This document shows, piece by piece, positions 21,080 to 32,300 of a stretch of 64,000 nt of DNA. The notes beneath the pieces are model-generated. The model searched no databases, was not told the DNA's origin, and saw nothing but the letters and a program-made list of their open reading frames with translations. Where the stretch lies: positions 12,356,001 through 12,420,000 of the forward strand of contig OZ020317.1 in NCBI GenBank assembly GCA_963971305.1, given 5' to 3'. How positions within the stretch are numbered: the first letter of the stretch is position 1; every line of letters begins with the position of its first letter. The position numbers and the translations under genes were made by a program. The DNA comes from Arcuatula senhousia (taxonomy: Eukaryota; Mollusca; Bivalvia; Mytilida; Mytilidae).

Positions 21080-23224
21080 TTAGTTCTTTGGAGTAAGAGG
21101 TGTATCATCAGACTGAATTTTCGATAGATTGTACACAAAGACTTTGTTTTTCTCCCTGGGTACCATTTTTGTATGACTTTGAGATATGAGCATCCTGTCG
21201 CCGCGTTGACTTATGCATAATTTCCATGGCCACTGGAGAGAAGAATCTTGGACCACAACTCCTTCGTATTTTCCAGTTTTGCAATTAAGTTGGACGATTG
21301 TTTTCAGATCGGAAACAGCGACGAAAAGCCTGTTTCCGTGAACTGCTAGACCACGTGGTAGGCGGATCTCCTCATGCGTGAACGCCCACAGGCGCAGGCC
21401 AGTCGTGTTCATGCATATGATTGATCTGTTTGGATATCCATCACGCGACACAAAGACACGCTCCGCTGCATTATCAAGGGCGACAAATTTTAAATTATTG
21501 ACGCAAACATTTATTGTCCCTTCATCCACCCAACTGTTCCCCTGGCGTTTATAGAGATAAACATGGGATGTCGAACAGCAAGCGAGTTTTCGGTTATTGA
21601 ACGCGACCGAAAAACATTTTCCCTCTAGTTTAAGAACTTCACCAGGTGAAATCTTCTTTCCTTTAAAATCTACCCGATGATGTTTGAGCCTCGATGTTTC
21701 GGGTAAGCAAATCACTACATCCTTCTCTGAAAAGATCGCAAGGTCACCAGGGGTGACGGAAAATTTAACAAGAGTAAGAAATGTGTATTTATGGTCGAAA
21801 ACTTTAAGACACTTGTTCGTTGAATCTGACAACGCTATGTGACCGGACGGGAAGATGGCGGCTCCTTCGATTGTACATTCATACTGTTTTTCGACCGCAG
21901 CATTAAAATCCCGTGCTGATCGGGCCGTTACAACAGTCACAGGACTTTCGGGAGCTTCTTTCTCCTTTTCTTTAGGTTTATCAATTTTAAGTGTTAACGG
22001 AGGTACCGGCACCTCCACCTCTTCGACTACCTCGACGATTTCTTCCTCACTATCCTCTTTGAAGCTTTCATCAGGGTCTGTGCCTATAGTTGCAACGGAC
22101 TTTTTCTGCATAGGGGCCACACGTGCAACCTCGATTCCAGGTGTACTAGCTGTAGCAGACGCCTGACTTTCCTGTTTTCGTTGTGACATTATAGACATTC
22201 TTGAATTGGTCTCCCTAGGTGTTACAACGGTGTCTGGTTTTTCGCTCTGTTGAACCGTGATTTCCTTTGCTATTCTACTTTTGACACGTTCAACTGACAA
22301 CGACCCAAGATTTTCTGCCTCAAAAATGGTTTTCTCTATTGTGCGATTGGCTAAATATTTGATACTAATGTCGGTCAAAGAGCCGAACAACTTGGCTAGT
22401 TTATCCTGCCTTTCCTCGTATGCTCTGAGATTTACGTTGTATTTCTGAACGAAATTCAATGGATTTTTTATCGGTCCCATTTTTCGCAATTCGTCGATTG
22501 CGTTTTCGGTTTCTGTTTGAAGTTTGTAGCAGACGTTTAACTCTTGTTGTATTGTGTCCGATTCTTTGTGTTTTGCTTCTGCAAAAGCATCAAATATCTT
22601 GGATTCCATCTGAGAGAAAAATTCATCGATCTGTTTTCTCATTGTTGATATTTCTTCTTTCATCTCGTTTTCCTTGCTCTCAATGTTATCTATTTGATCC
22701 TGACGATTGTTCAACAGTTTTTCGGTTTCCGTCATTTGTGACGTCAGGTCATTCGTCAAGGTTGCCATGCTCTCCCGCCTCGTTTTGACAGCATCTTCAA
22801 TTGAGTTTAATCTTCTGCAACTTTTATGGTATTCATTGGAACAAATTGAGCATGCAAAAATTTCGTGATCTTCACAGAAGAACTCTACCTCTTTGTCCGA
22901 GTGACTCGGGCACTGATTGGAAGACGTATTCTCCGCATTGTTCAATGCGACCAAAATATTAGCAAGAGCATCATTGGTCGGCAGCATGCTCGCCCATTCA
23001 TTTGGCTTTTTGGATGAAAACTCCGATAGACAAGTTGCCTTTCTACATACTGGGCATGAAAATTCCTTTGGTTTGCTTTTTCCTTTTGTTTCTTTGACGA
23101 TGTGCTCACTCACGCATCTCATGCAAAATGAATGCAAGCAAATCAAAGTTTTGGGATCTTCAAAAGTATTCTTGCATAATGCGCACGTTAAATGTTCCTT
23201 TGCTGCATTTAATGCAGTTGCCAT
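21080..23224 (-). CDS. TRIM-like protein: RING, B-box, coiled coil, beta-propeller
   Basis: The single-exon coding region gives 714 residues from the ATG at 23224. I chose that ATG because a splice acceptor (ATTTTTCAG) ends 16 bases before it, so the longer frame upstream is probably intron. The RING finger has C14, C17, C29, H31, C34, C37, C57 and C60 (C3HC4). The B-box2 has C105, H108, C117, H120, C125, C128, H133 and C136. A long coiled coil covers about residues 138-300. A Ser/Glu-rich linker with EEEIVEVVEEVEVPVPP follows. Residues about 460-700 look like an NHL-type beta-propeller (IFPSGHIALSD, LRLWAF, RGLAVHGNRLFVAV). The family members are E3 ubiquitin ligases, many antiviral or developmental, and the group is greatly expanded in bivalves. 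All zinc ligands are present, so activity is plausible. Opposite-strand ORFs are shadows. Confidence 0.9.
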   Translation of the reverse strand: MATALNAAKEHLTCALCKNTFEDPKTLICLHSFCMRCVSEHIVKETKGKSKPKEFSCPVCRKATCLSEFSSKKPNEWASMLPTNDALANILVALNNAENTSSNQCPSHSDKEVEFFCEDHEIFACSICSNEYHKSCRRLNSIEDAVKTRRESMATLTNDLTSQMTETEKLLNNRQDQIDNIESKENEMKEEISTMRKQIDEFFSQMESKIFDAFAEAKHKESDTIQQELNVCYKLQTETENAIDELRKMGPIKNPLNFVQKYNVNLRAYEERQDKLAKLFGSLTDISIKYLANRTIEKTIFEAENLGSLSVERVKSRIAKEITVQQSEKPDTVVTPRETNSRMSIMSQRKQESQASATASTPGIEVARVAPMQKKSVATIGTDPDESFKEDSEEEIVEVVEEVEVPVPPLTLKIDKPKEKEKEAPESPVTVVTARSARDFNAAVEKQYECTIEGAAIFPSGHIALSDSTNKCLKVFDHKYTFLTLVKFSVTPGDLAIFSEKDVVICLPETSRLKHHRVDFKGKKISPGEVLKLEGKCFSVAFNNRKLACCSTSHVYLYKRQGNSWVDEGTINVCVNNLKFVALDNAAERVFVSRDGYPNRSIICMNTTGLRLWAFTHEEIRLPRGLAVHGNRLFVAVSDLKTIVQLNCKTGKYEGVVVQDSSLQWPWKLCISQRGDRMLISQSHTKMVPREKNKVFVYNLSKIQSDDTPLTPKN

Positions 23225-23325
23225 ATCTTTCCGTTTTAACCTGAAAAATAGAATTCTAGTAAATTTATTTTTCCCTTTATAGGTAACATTTCTTTTTTGT
23301 ATTCCAAGACAGATCATTACAAGTT

Positions 23326-23609
23326 AGGGATGGACCATTTAACATTAAGAGGGTGGCCTTTTCTTTTTTCTAAAAAATATTCTATAAAAATTATTTTTGG
23401 TGAAACAAGTATTTTGGCACCAGAGGGTTAGAAAAAATATTCTGAAGAAGGATTTCTGCCATATAAAGTTATGCTAATAATGAATAAAAAAAATATTCTG
23501 TCGCGACGTCTCCGAAAAATAAATTTTGTCCGCGCTCTGCGTAGAAAAAAAATGTTCTGGCCAAAACAAAAAAACAACCCCCCCTTTTCAAGTTAATTGG
23601 TCCGTCCCG
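23326..23609. mobile_element. MITE family M1, copy with ATATTCT-rich interior
   Basis: GGGATGGACCATTTAAC at the left pairs with GTTAATTGGTCCGTCCC at the right. The interior has several AAAATATTCTG motifs and CTGTCGCGAC. The same interior recurs at 54290-54370 and 55735-55800, split there by the insertion of another element. It lies just upstream of the TRIM gene. Confidence 0.65.
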
Positions 23610-24289
23610 TTGCAATTTAGTCTTTGCCTTTTTTCTGATTGGCGATACTCGATTGGCTCCTCGTTGTTACATCTTTAGTTCTTCTTTTTTCATTTCGGAT
23701 CGAGATACAATATATATTGTAACAACTATATTGTAAAATTTACGCATTATAACTATTTATTAATTTTTGATTACATGTAGCACTTTACACTTTAAGCTTA
23801 CTAAAGATTTTTTTTTTCATCGTATTTTTACAAAGAGAAATAAATTCTCATAATATAGTACTTACTACTACTGAAAATGGAATAGTCTCATTCTTTTGGC
23901 TGTCACTTAAAACGTTATTTCCGAATTTAAAAACAAAAATATTAAAAGGCTTCATTTGATTTATAAAACAATGCAAATCTTTAAACATATTTTAAGCTAT
24001 TGAAACATGCGAGTAACTTTTTAAAATCAGCATACATGGTCTATTTGTTTGGAATATCCTATTACATTAAAACAGCACATTTTACTTTTAAGTTACCATG
24101 TTCAGAATTTTAATTTTGTTGACGTTGCGTGGCATTTTTTTTTTCGGTTCGACTGCCCGTCTGTTTGTTTGTCCGTCCTATCTAAGATATACATTTCGGC
24201 TGACTTTGGAGTTTGAATGCCCCTAGCATAATATAAAATAACATAACATGTTATGGGATATTTCTTTGCTTCTTCAGCCTAACAACGTA
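23610..24289. other. AT-rich sequence, no gene recognised
   Basis: Includes a short CTGTCCGTCCTATC-like motif near 24165-24185 that may be a pearl-like remnant. Nothing else was assigned. Confidence 0.3.
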
Positions 24290-24390
24290 AAGGGTCCTGT
24301 GTCCATATGTGTTCATGGTCCCGGACAGATACTAGTATGGACAGAGGGCCTCTATAGCGTCTCTTGACTAATATGGACACAGGACCCCTG
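24290..24390. mobile_element. Small hairpin MITE
   Basis: AAGGGTCCTGTGTCCATAT at the left and ATATGGACACAGGACCCCT at the right form about 19 bp of inverted repeat around an imperfectly paired centre. Confidence 0.55.
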
Positions 24391-24520
24391 ATATCATACA
24401 GATGTTGTAGTTCTTAGACAGATAATTTTAAGTTGATTTCACTCCCACGATGAAAGGAAGATCACATCTGATTGGTTGTTGTGCATGTACCACGAAACTT
24501 TGTTTCATAAACATTTTATT

Positions 24521-24705
24521 GGACCCAGTGGCGGAGTCAGAGGGGGGTTTCGGGGGTTGGAACCCCCCTTTGCCTAAGAAATTTTATTTTTTTGTGTAGA
24601 TTTTCAGCAAAATTGGTCTGGAACCTCCCCCCCCCTTTTGGCCCATAGAACCTAGTATGTGGAACCCACTCTTTCGAAAATTTCTGGATCCGCCCCTGGG
24701 ACCCT
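24521..24705. mobile_element. MITE with CAGTGGCGGA-type ends
   Basis: CCCAGTGGCGGAGTCAG (24524-24540) is inverted as CTGGATCCGCCCCTGGG (24684-24700). G-rich and C-rich runs lie inside both ends. Ends of this type are widespread in animals; superfamily is not assigned. Confidence 0.55.
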
Positions 24706-24876
24706 TGTCCAAATCTGGACCGTTGTGATTATGTTTCTCTCTAGTCCTGTGTAATTTCTTCTGTTTAATTTGAAATACTTAGTATCAAAACAGCGTAAAA
24801 TTAAGCTATGATAAGGTTGGTAGTAAGCTATATGTATCAAAAAAATCTTCTTTAAACAAAAAACAAAACAAAAACG

Positions 24877-25297
24877 TTTATCATTTTGGTGAAACATGTT
24901 ACGACACTATGAAATTCACTCATAATTAGTTGATAGATTATTTATTATTCTCAAATTACCAATAAAATGTCAGCGCGCTTAACATTGAAATTCACCAGGC
25001 TACATGTGACCTTGATTTCGTTTTTGGATTCCTTTGTGCTTAAAAATAGCTGAAGATGGGATCAAGACAACACGCGTAATTAGCAGAGTAAGGAGAGAAA
25101 ACAATTGTTTACCCACACTATTTTCTTGTTATGAGCTCACTTCATAGTGTCGTAACGCACTTCACCAAAATGATTAAGTCGATCGGTTGCAATGTTGGAG
25201 TGTGCACCGGATCTAAACTTGCGCCCGCAGTTAACCGTAAAAACGACATAATGATCATTTTGGTGAGATGCGTTATTACACAGTGAAGTAAGCTCAC
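24877..25297. repeat. Three-part inverted/direct repeat
   Basis: TCATTTTGGTGAAACATGTT plus ACGACACTATGAA at 24881-24915 is inverted at 25140-25175 and appears again in direct orientation, diverged, at 25255-25290. This suggests a foldback element next to, or overlapping, a second copy. Confidence 0.5.
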
Positions 25298-26377
25298 AAA
25301 AGGAAAGAAGTGCGGGTAAACAATTCTTAATTTGTTTAAACTTTTAAAGACTGAGGCTGTTTCATATGAAATCTTTAACACAACAATTGAAAATATTTAA
25401 GTATTTGTCTGGTTATTTGTTTATCTTATATATTTTGCCAAATTCAGTCAAGAAGTGCATTAAATGATAAACTGGCCAATTTAAAAAAAAATAGATTTTA
25501 GAATTATGATTCAAAATCGACTTTCCAGCTACAAATCTTTTTAAATAACAGAGAATACCACATAAACACAAATTCCACCAACGTCTGCGTGTGACCTAAA
25601 ATTTTCATAGTTTTACGCAATCTCCGAAACAGAGTATAGTCAATCCTACGTCAGACTTAACGACATAAGGAGTGTTATTAGACTCTGTTTCGGAGATTGA
25701 GTTTTACCCTAGACTCTCTGGCCAATCGGAACTCCACTAGACCATTCGCCTAACTTAAAGGTCAAAAGCGGGGTAAGCCGAAAGGTGTTCCGATTGCTCT
25801 CTGAGGTTAAGTAAACGTTGGCCAGCTCGGGGGCTTAAGATGGTTCCCTAAAAGCATTTAAGTAAAATGCTGACTGTTCTGATCTGGCCTTGGTTTCATG
25901 AAACATCTTAAATAGAGATTTTGATGAAAAACATTGTTATAAGGCAGCAATGGCGATTCATCTAAACTTCCATTAATCACGCACTGTACACAAAACTCCC
26001 ATAAATTATGTAATGTACACAACAGCATTGTTTTCATTTGATACTTAATAATCAAATATGAATTACATATTTAGAGAAAAATGTATGTAATAATTCTCTC
26101 TAAAAAAAGTCTTGTTTTATTTTCTTTTGATTAAATTGTTTTCACAAAACATTATCCAATATGTAAGAAATGTGGAAAATATTATACACGAGGAAATAGC
26201 ACATGTTACTTAATTATTTTTTTTTTTACTTTAAAAAAGCTTAAACCAATAGGATAATGTATCTTCAAAAAAAAAAAAATAATAAAAAAAATAAAGTATT
26301 TAATTGGTGATTTGCAGAAACACCAAACAAATACCGACCGTTAGGAAACCGGAGTTTTTTAGAAAAATCATTCCAAA
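25298..26377. other. Upstream region of secreted-protein gene
   Basis: A hairpin lies at 25616-25702 (AATCTCCGAAACAGAGTATA inverted as the right arm ending GTTTCGGAGATT). The rest is AT-rich with poly-A runs near 26260-26300. A defined promoter for the gene starting at 26378 was not found. Confidence 0.3.
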
Positions 26378-29300
26378 ATGTGCTCATTCTTAACCATTCC
26401 AATTTTTGCCTGTTCTATCTACTTGTATACACAAGGTAAGTTTAATGTAGACTCAGTTTTTTTATATATATAATTTATTTCAACCATTCAGAAGAAAATA
26501 CACAAGATATAATTAAATTTGTAACAATTTGAATCTCCCAGATTAGTTGCAGGGAAACTCTCCCCTGGATTTGGGCATATGTTCCTGATATGGTCTTCAT
26601 AATCTTTAACTGTTTCGAAACCCTCTGATCGTTCTGGGCGCGACCAAAGGCTTGTCCTAGACTGTGGCTTCTCTAACGTGTAGGGAACGTGACATTTTTA
26701 GTAATCTGGTGCACCACTATAGTTTTCGATCAGGTTTTAATTCCGCATTTTAGCCTGACGACCCCGGCATTCGTCATGACAGTTCTGCCTAATTCAACCA
26801 TCAGGAACACACTTCCCGGTCGCTCAGCGACCCAAACCGATTTCAGGTTTCCAAGCGCTTTTCAGTGGATTTTTACCTACAAGCTTAGTCCTTCTGTCGG
26901 CCTATTCGCCATCCGGAACGCGCACTGATGCTATATAACCAATTTAATATACCGGTACTGTCACAAGGTAAAAAAAAAATATAACCACTCATTCACTATC
27001 AATAGAAGTACAATAGCAGCTCTAGAAAAACGAACCAGTTGTGATACGTAAACTCCATAAGCTGGAGCGGACGGAATCTTTCTAAAAAGAAAATGAATGA
27101 TGAAGCTATCACGTTTGTCATAGAGCTTTGAGAAAGCTTTATTTTTCTTTCTTTTTTTTTGTCAATTTCGATATATTAATCCAAAACATTTATCATGTAC
27201 GGTGAACAATGGGGTCCCTTGATTTCTCCAACCAAACGACCTTACAAATTTTACTTATTCGTAAGAAACAAAAAAAAATCAACGAATAAATAAATTTTAA
27301 AAAATGAAAAATTGTTTACTTTATATTCGGAAAAAAGTAACTTTCTTTTTCTTGTTCTAATTATGCCCATTTCTGGCAAATATTTTTCAAATAAATCCTT
27401 AGTTGTTTTGGAATAATGATTAATGTCGAACGCTTTAGATTCCTTTGGCGAAAACACATCGCAGAGTGTGTCATGAAATCTCCGGTAATGACGTGGCCAG
27501 AAGAACTATCCCACAAAATTTGCGCGTGTAGTTAAAATCTGGGAAATAATGGGAATATTTTTGTTTTTGAAATAATGGGGAGTATGTTCTGTAACAGATT
27601 TATGGTTTTATTACATATTTATTAATCCTGGATTGGGAAACAATCCCACTCCAGCTAGCAGATTGCGAGTGTGGTCTTGTAAAGTAACAGTACAAAATTA
27701 GTTTAAGCATATTTTATTTGCAACGTTTGCAATAAAATTACAAAAAGGATAGAACACAAATCAAACAGACTTATGAAGTCTTCTCCAAGAAAATACAATG
27801 TAAAAAATAACACATAATTTGTGCTTGCATAATACGCAAGAAAATGGTTCAAACTTATATATAAGATGGCAATAATGACGATGAAGATGAACATGGACAA
27901 CATGATGTGCTGAGATCCGGATTTATTTACATGATCAGTGATTTCATTAAACCAAAGCAAATATTTTAGACTGTTTTGTGAAATTATATTGGTCAAAGAC
28001 GTGAGTGCTTTGCTGATAAGAAAGCATGACGCTTCCCTTTCTCTATGGTAAGAGGTCGAGGTACCCACGTTAGTTTATTGAAAAGGCGTCGTACAAAATA
28101 TGTGCCGTGACCAAAAAAAAAATAACAAAAACATATAGAAGTGCAACGATAATAGATATTAAATTAAAGTACCACAAGATCTACATACCCTGTTGATTTA
28201 AAACACATGAGGGAGTTATTGCCCTTTTTTCTTGATTTTTTCTGATTTTTTAACTCATTATTTAAGCTCAATATCTTGAAAACTATATAAAAGGTATTTG
28301 AGAAATTTAACTATTTACTCGTTTTTACCTTTTAAATGGGTTTTACATATCATATAATTTTTTAAATTAAAAATCTAGCTAAACAAGATTGCTACGCCTA
28401 GCCATGTGTCCCCCGCCGCCGCATGAAAGTTGTATGGTATGAATTGGATCGATATATTATCTGAGAAACGATAGAAATTGGTTGTTTCGGAGACGAAATC
28501 TTTCAGTCAAAACAAAGAAGGAAACCAGTGAACATAAATTTTTTTTGACAAAGTCCAATTTTTGAACCAGAAAATCACAAATTCGCAAATAACGCGAAAA
28601 CTGTAAATATTGCTTCAAATTTTTTTTCCGTATAATTATAGAGTACCTTTCGCTCTATCAGCCGCTACAAAATTTCAGAACCCTGTGCCAATATATTGAA
28701 TGTAACCATTAGGTAACCAATATATTGAATGTCCTATATTTTGACCTTTCTTCCACGTTTTCATGGAAACGGCGGCCATTTTGAAAATTTCAAATATGGG
28801 ACGATCACCTACTAATAGTACCCTATCAGTGTGTAAAGTTTCAGCAACATCCGTTCAGTAGTGTCAGGCTGAGGAGTTGCACTCACAAAAAACGTGACGG
28901 ATGGACGGACGGACGGACGGAGACCATTACTAAGTCCCTCCGACGCGTTGCGGCGGGGAACAATAATAGGGCACCTTATGTGAAATTAAATGATACCCCG
29001 TACTTTATATATTTTTTTACTATATTTTTCTATTACTGAGAGAGAAAAAAATATCTTTCCTTGACAGGAAAATGTCAATATATTTATGATATAATGGGGA
29101 ATTATGTCAATTATAAAAGTATAAGACCGGAAAATTTCAGCAAAGTCAAATTTTGAAAATTTCAAAGTGGCAAAACCACATTTAATGGTCTTTAATATTT
29201 TTCAAAATACATGTACCCTGAAAATTAAACTTGATGAAAATTATCATTCAATAATGTTCTGGAAAACTTCGGGAGACGGACGGACAGACACCAAACGAAA

Positions 29301-32300
29301 CTGAAGATATAACATAAAACCTCGCCTGGCGAGGCATAACACATCCAGAGTTGTCCCCCTTTACCGAATTTACCATTAGCAACGCAACGGGTGTGGTTTA
29401 GCTAGCAAGAAGTGCTTACACTTCGGGGGCGTCTGAATTCACTCTTGTTACGACTTTGGTTCGTGTTGTTAATTGCTGTTCAGTTGTTTTGTGTTTTATA
29501 TCATTATATGTAGTCTGTTTCTTTGTACTGTTTTCGTTCGTGTTTACTTTTTTTTGTCTTTGCCCTTTCGGACATTTGGATGCCCCATTGGTGCCTCTGT
29601 GCTTCTTGTTGGTATGTAACTAATCAAACGGTTTTTTTTAGTTAAAGGTCAGAATCCGGAGCCTTGTCAATTTCCGTGCTCCTGGCAACAGGCAGGAATT
29701 CTCAAATCATACTGGGCTTCTTATGGGGATGTTGTTGCCCAGAATGAAGATGCACCAATACAGGAACCGTATGAATTTGTTTTTCCGCCCGACAGTCCGT
29801 CAGAAATACGCATTATAGAGCCTAGCTCAACATTTGTTTGCCATGAAATTACTGACCAGTTCATTATAGTAAGGTAAAACTGGAATGTTTAATCAACACT
29901 GATAATAAGCTACCCTCTTACCTAAGGTGTGGCTATTTGGTGTGGGATGGGTGGGTGTGGTTGTGTGTTTCACACCCTTACATGCACATTGCCATATAAC
30001 TGACACAGCTAATTGCATACAGGTTAGAGAAAGTCCCGTTGTTGTAAAGAACAAGATTGCTACACGTAGCCAATGTCCACCGCCACCGCATTAAAGTTGA
30101 AAATTTACTAAAATTTGAAGAAGTAAAATGGCACTGCAATATGATTACCTACATAAACACGCGAGAGAAACTTATAAGAATTATTTTGTTGGTAAATTGC
30201 TTGTTAAGCTTTGAATTTTTGGAAAACGTTTTAATTCGACTCTTACTAAAAGTTGCATTTTTACACATGAGAATGGTTACATGTGAAAATAAAAATATAT
30301 GCAAGCTTCGGGTTATAAGTTCTTAAAGGTAACTGATCAAACAGGGAAAATCTGGGTCAATTGGTTAAACAGTGAAACAAGAACAACGGTTGCCGAGACA
30401 CACACCTAAAAGTAAGTAAGTTAGATATTAATCATTTTTTGAAGTCGCTAAGGTATATTTTATAATATTTTTGGTAGAGCGCCTGTGATGAGTCTTGAAT
30501 AGACGAAACACGCGTCAGGCGTAGCAAAATTTATTGTCTGGAACTTTGTTGTCATTTGTATTTCGAACATCCGTGAAGGTAAAGCACTGCTGGTGGAGTT
30601 TTAATTCCCCGAGGTTAGCCCGCTCCGGCACCAACTTTTTTGTGTTGGGGAACACCTCAAAGCTTTAAATTATCCGTTTAAATTTCAAAATTGTTTAAAC
30701 CGTAAGGTTCTTCCTACCCCGGACAAAGGTTGATCATCTTAGTAATAATTTGGTTCCCCAGTTTGGTATTTTTGGTTTTTCTGTTCTATGCTCCTCATAA
30801 TCAAAAAGTGTTTGGCATTTTTAATATTTCTGGTAGAGCGCCTCTGATGAGTCTTGAACAGACGTAGCAAAATCTATTGTCTGGAACTTTGTTGCCATTT
30901 GTATTTTATACATGCAATGATTTTTGTGACGGTTGCTGATTGCTTTCAAACAAATTATATATATTTGGTATTATTATCTATTTCAAAACAATAAAACAAC
31001 TTAAGCATAATAAATTTGGGAAACGCCATATTAAGTCCATAGGAAATGGAAAACGGACATTCATGTGCTAGTCCATCTTCGCTAGCCAAGGGTTACGATC
31101 CGCTACCTTGGCAGATCTACAAGGTTTTTGTAATCTCAACATTTTAATTATCTCCCTTGAAGCAATTTCTATTCCAAGTTTAAAAACTTATTTTCATCCA
31201 GAAAGTTGCAAAAATAGGAGATATTTCATTCCATTAACGACAAACATTTATCTAAAGATAAAATAAAGGAAATTGTGGTAAGATTTGATCAAAACTGCTA
31301 TTATTTTTTTGCAAAAATAATAATTATTTATCACCTTTGTAAACCCACATATTTGTTAACACATTATTTAAAAATGGAAACAGTGCAATTTGATTGGATG
31401 CAGGCAACTTTCACTGCATCCAATCAGATGAGAGAATGTTTGACCACAAAAATCCTTCTATATCTGCCAAGGGTGAAGATGAGAGATAGCGGATCGTAAC
31501 CCTTGGCTAGCGAAAATGGTGCTAGTCCAACACCGCGAAATTTATAGGTTTAATAGATGTCAAATCAATAATTCATGTTAATAAATGATCCATCGCCGCA
31601 CCATGACGGTGGAACTAAATATGCCATCTTTTCTAGTCACATCTGCTTTGAATCCGTGCAACAGATTTTGCTTAATCATATTTGGTTATTAATTCTGGGT
31701 TTTTTTGGCCTTTTAATTGTCTTTTTCGTCGTTTCGAAGATTATGCAATGTTAACCGATGCGCATGCTCTACTTATCCGTAATATCGAAAATTATAGCTT
31801 TAGGGGTTTTGGATGTTGATGGTTTATTCTTGTTTAAACAAAAGAATAAATTGGAGACAGCTAAACTGTTAATATCAAAATTTTTAAATTGTTTAAAACT
31901 ATTTATAGGTGAGTCTGCGGTTCATTTTTATTAATTGTTGTTTGTTTAATGTCCCGTCAGCGATTTTGCAGCCATAATCGGGACATAAAAAAGTTGTTCA
32001 CATAAACAATGTCTAAGCTTCAAAGGCTTCAAGAGAAATATATGCCTTTCGTTTCATATCAATTAATGGTATCAGAATTTTGCATAAGAAGCTGATGGTT
32101 TTTTAGGCAGAGCCTTATAGCGTCATAAAGCTATCTGATTTTCGCGTTTTTTTCCGTCTAGACAGGGTAAATCGGTCAGTCAATATTGCTACCAGAGGAT
32201 CTATTACAGAACATTGTTCATGTATTGTATTTTAAATGTTATACGTATTGTCTAAAATAGGAGGTACATATTCATATCCCCAGCATAAATGCGATATAAA

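Noticed and set aside
21855..23282. Plus-strand ORFs opposite the TRIM gene
   Set aside because: Shadows of a strong coding frame with all domain residues on the minus strand.
23225..23317. Extra 31 residues at the N-terminus of the TRIM frame
   Set aside because: A splice acceptor ends 16 bases before the internal ATG, and the upstream residues are not TRIM-like.
27251..27500. Minus-strand frame reading FHDTLCDVFSPKESKAF
   Set aside because: Looks faintly gene-like, but no splice-framed partner or known domain was found, so it is not listed as a gene.
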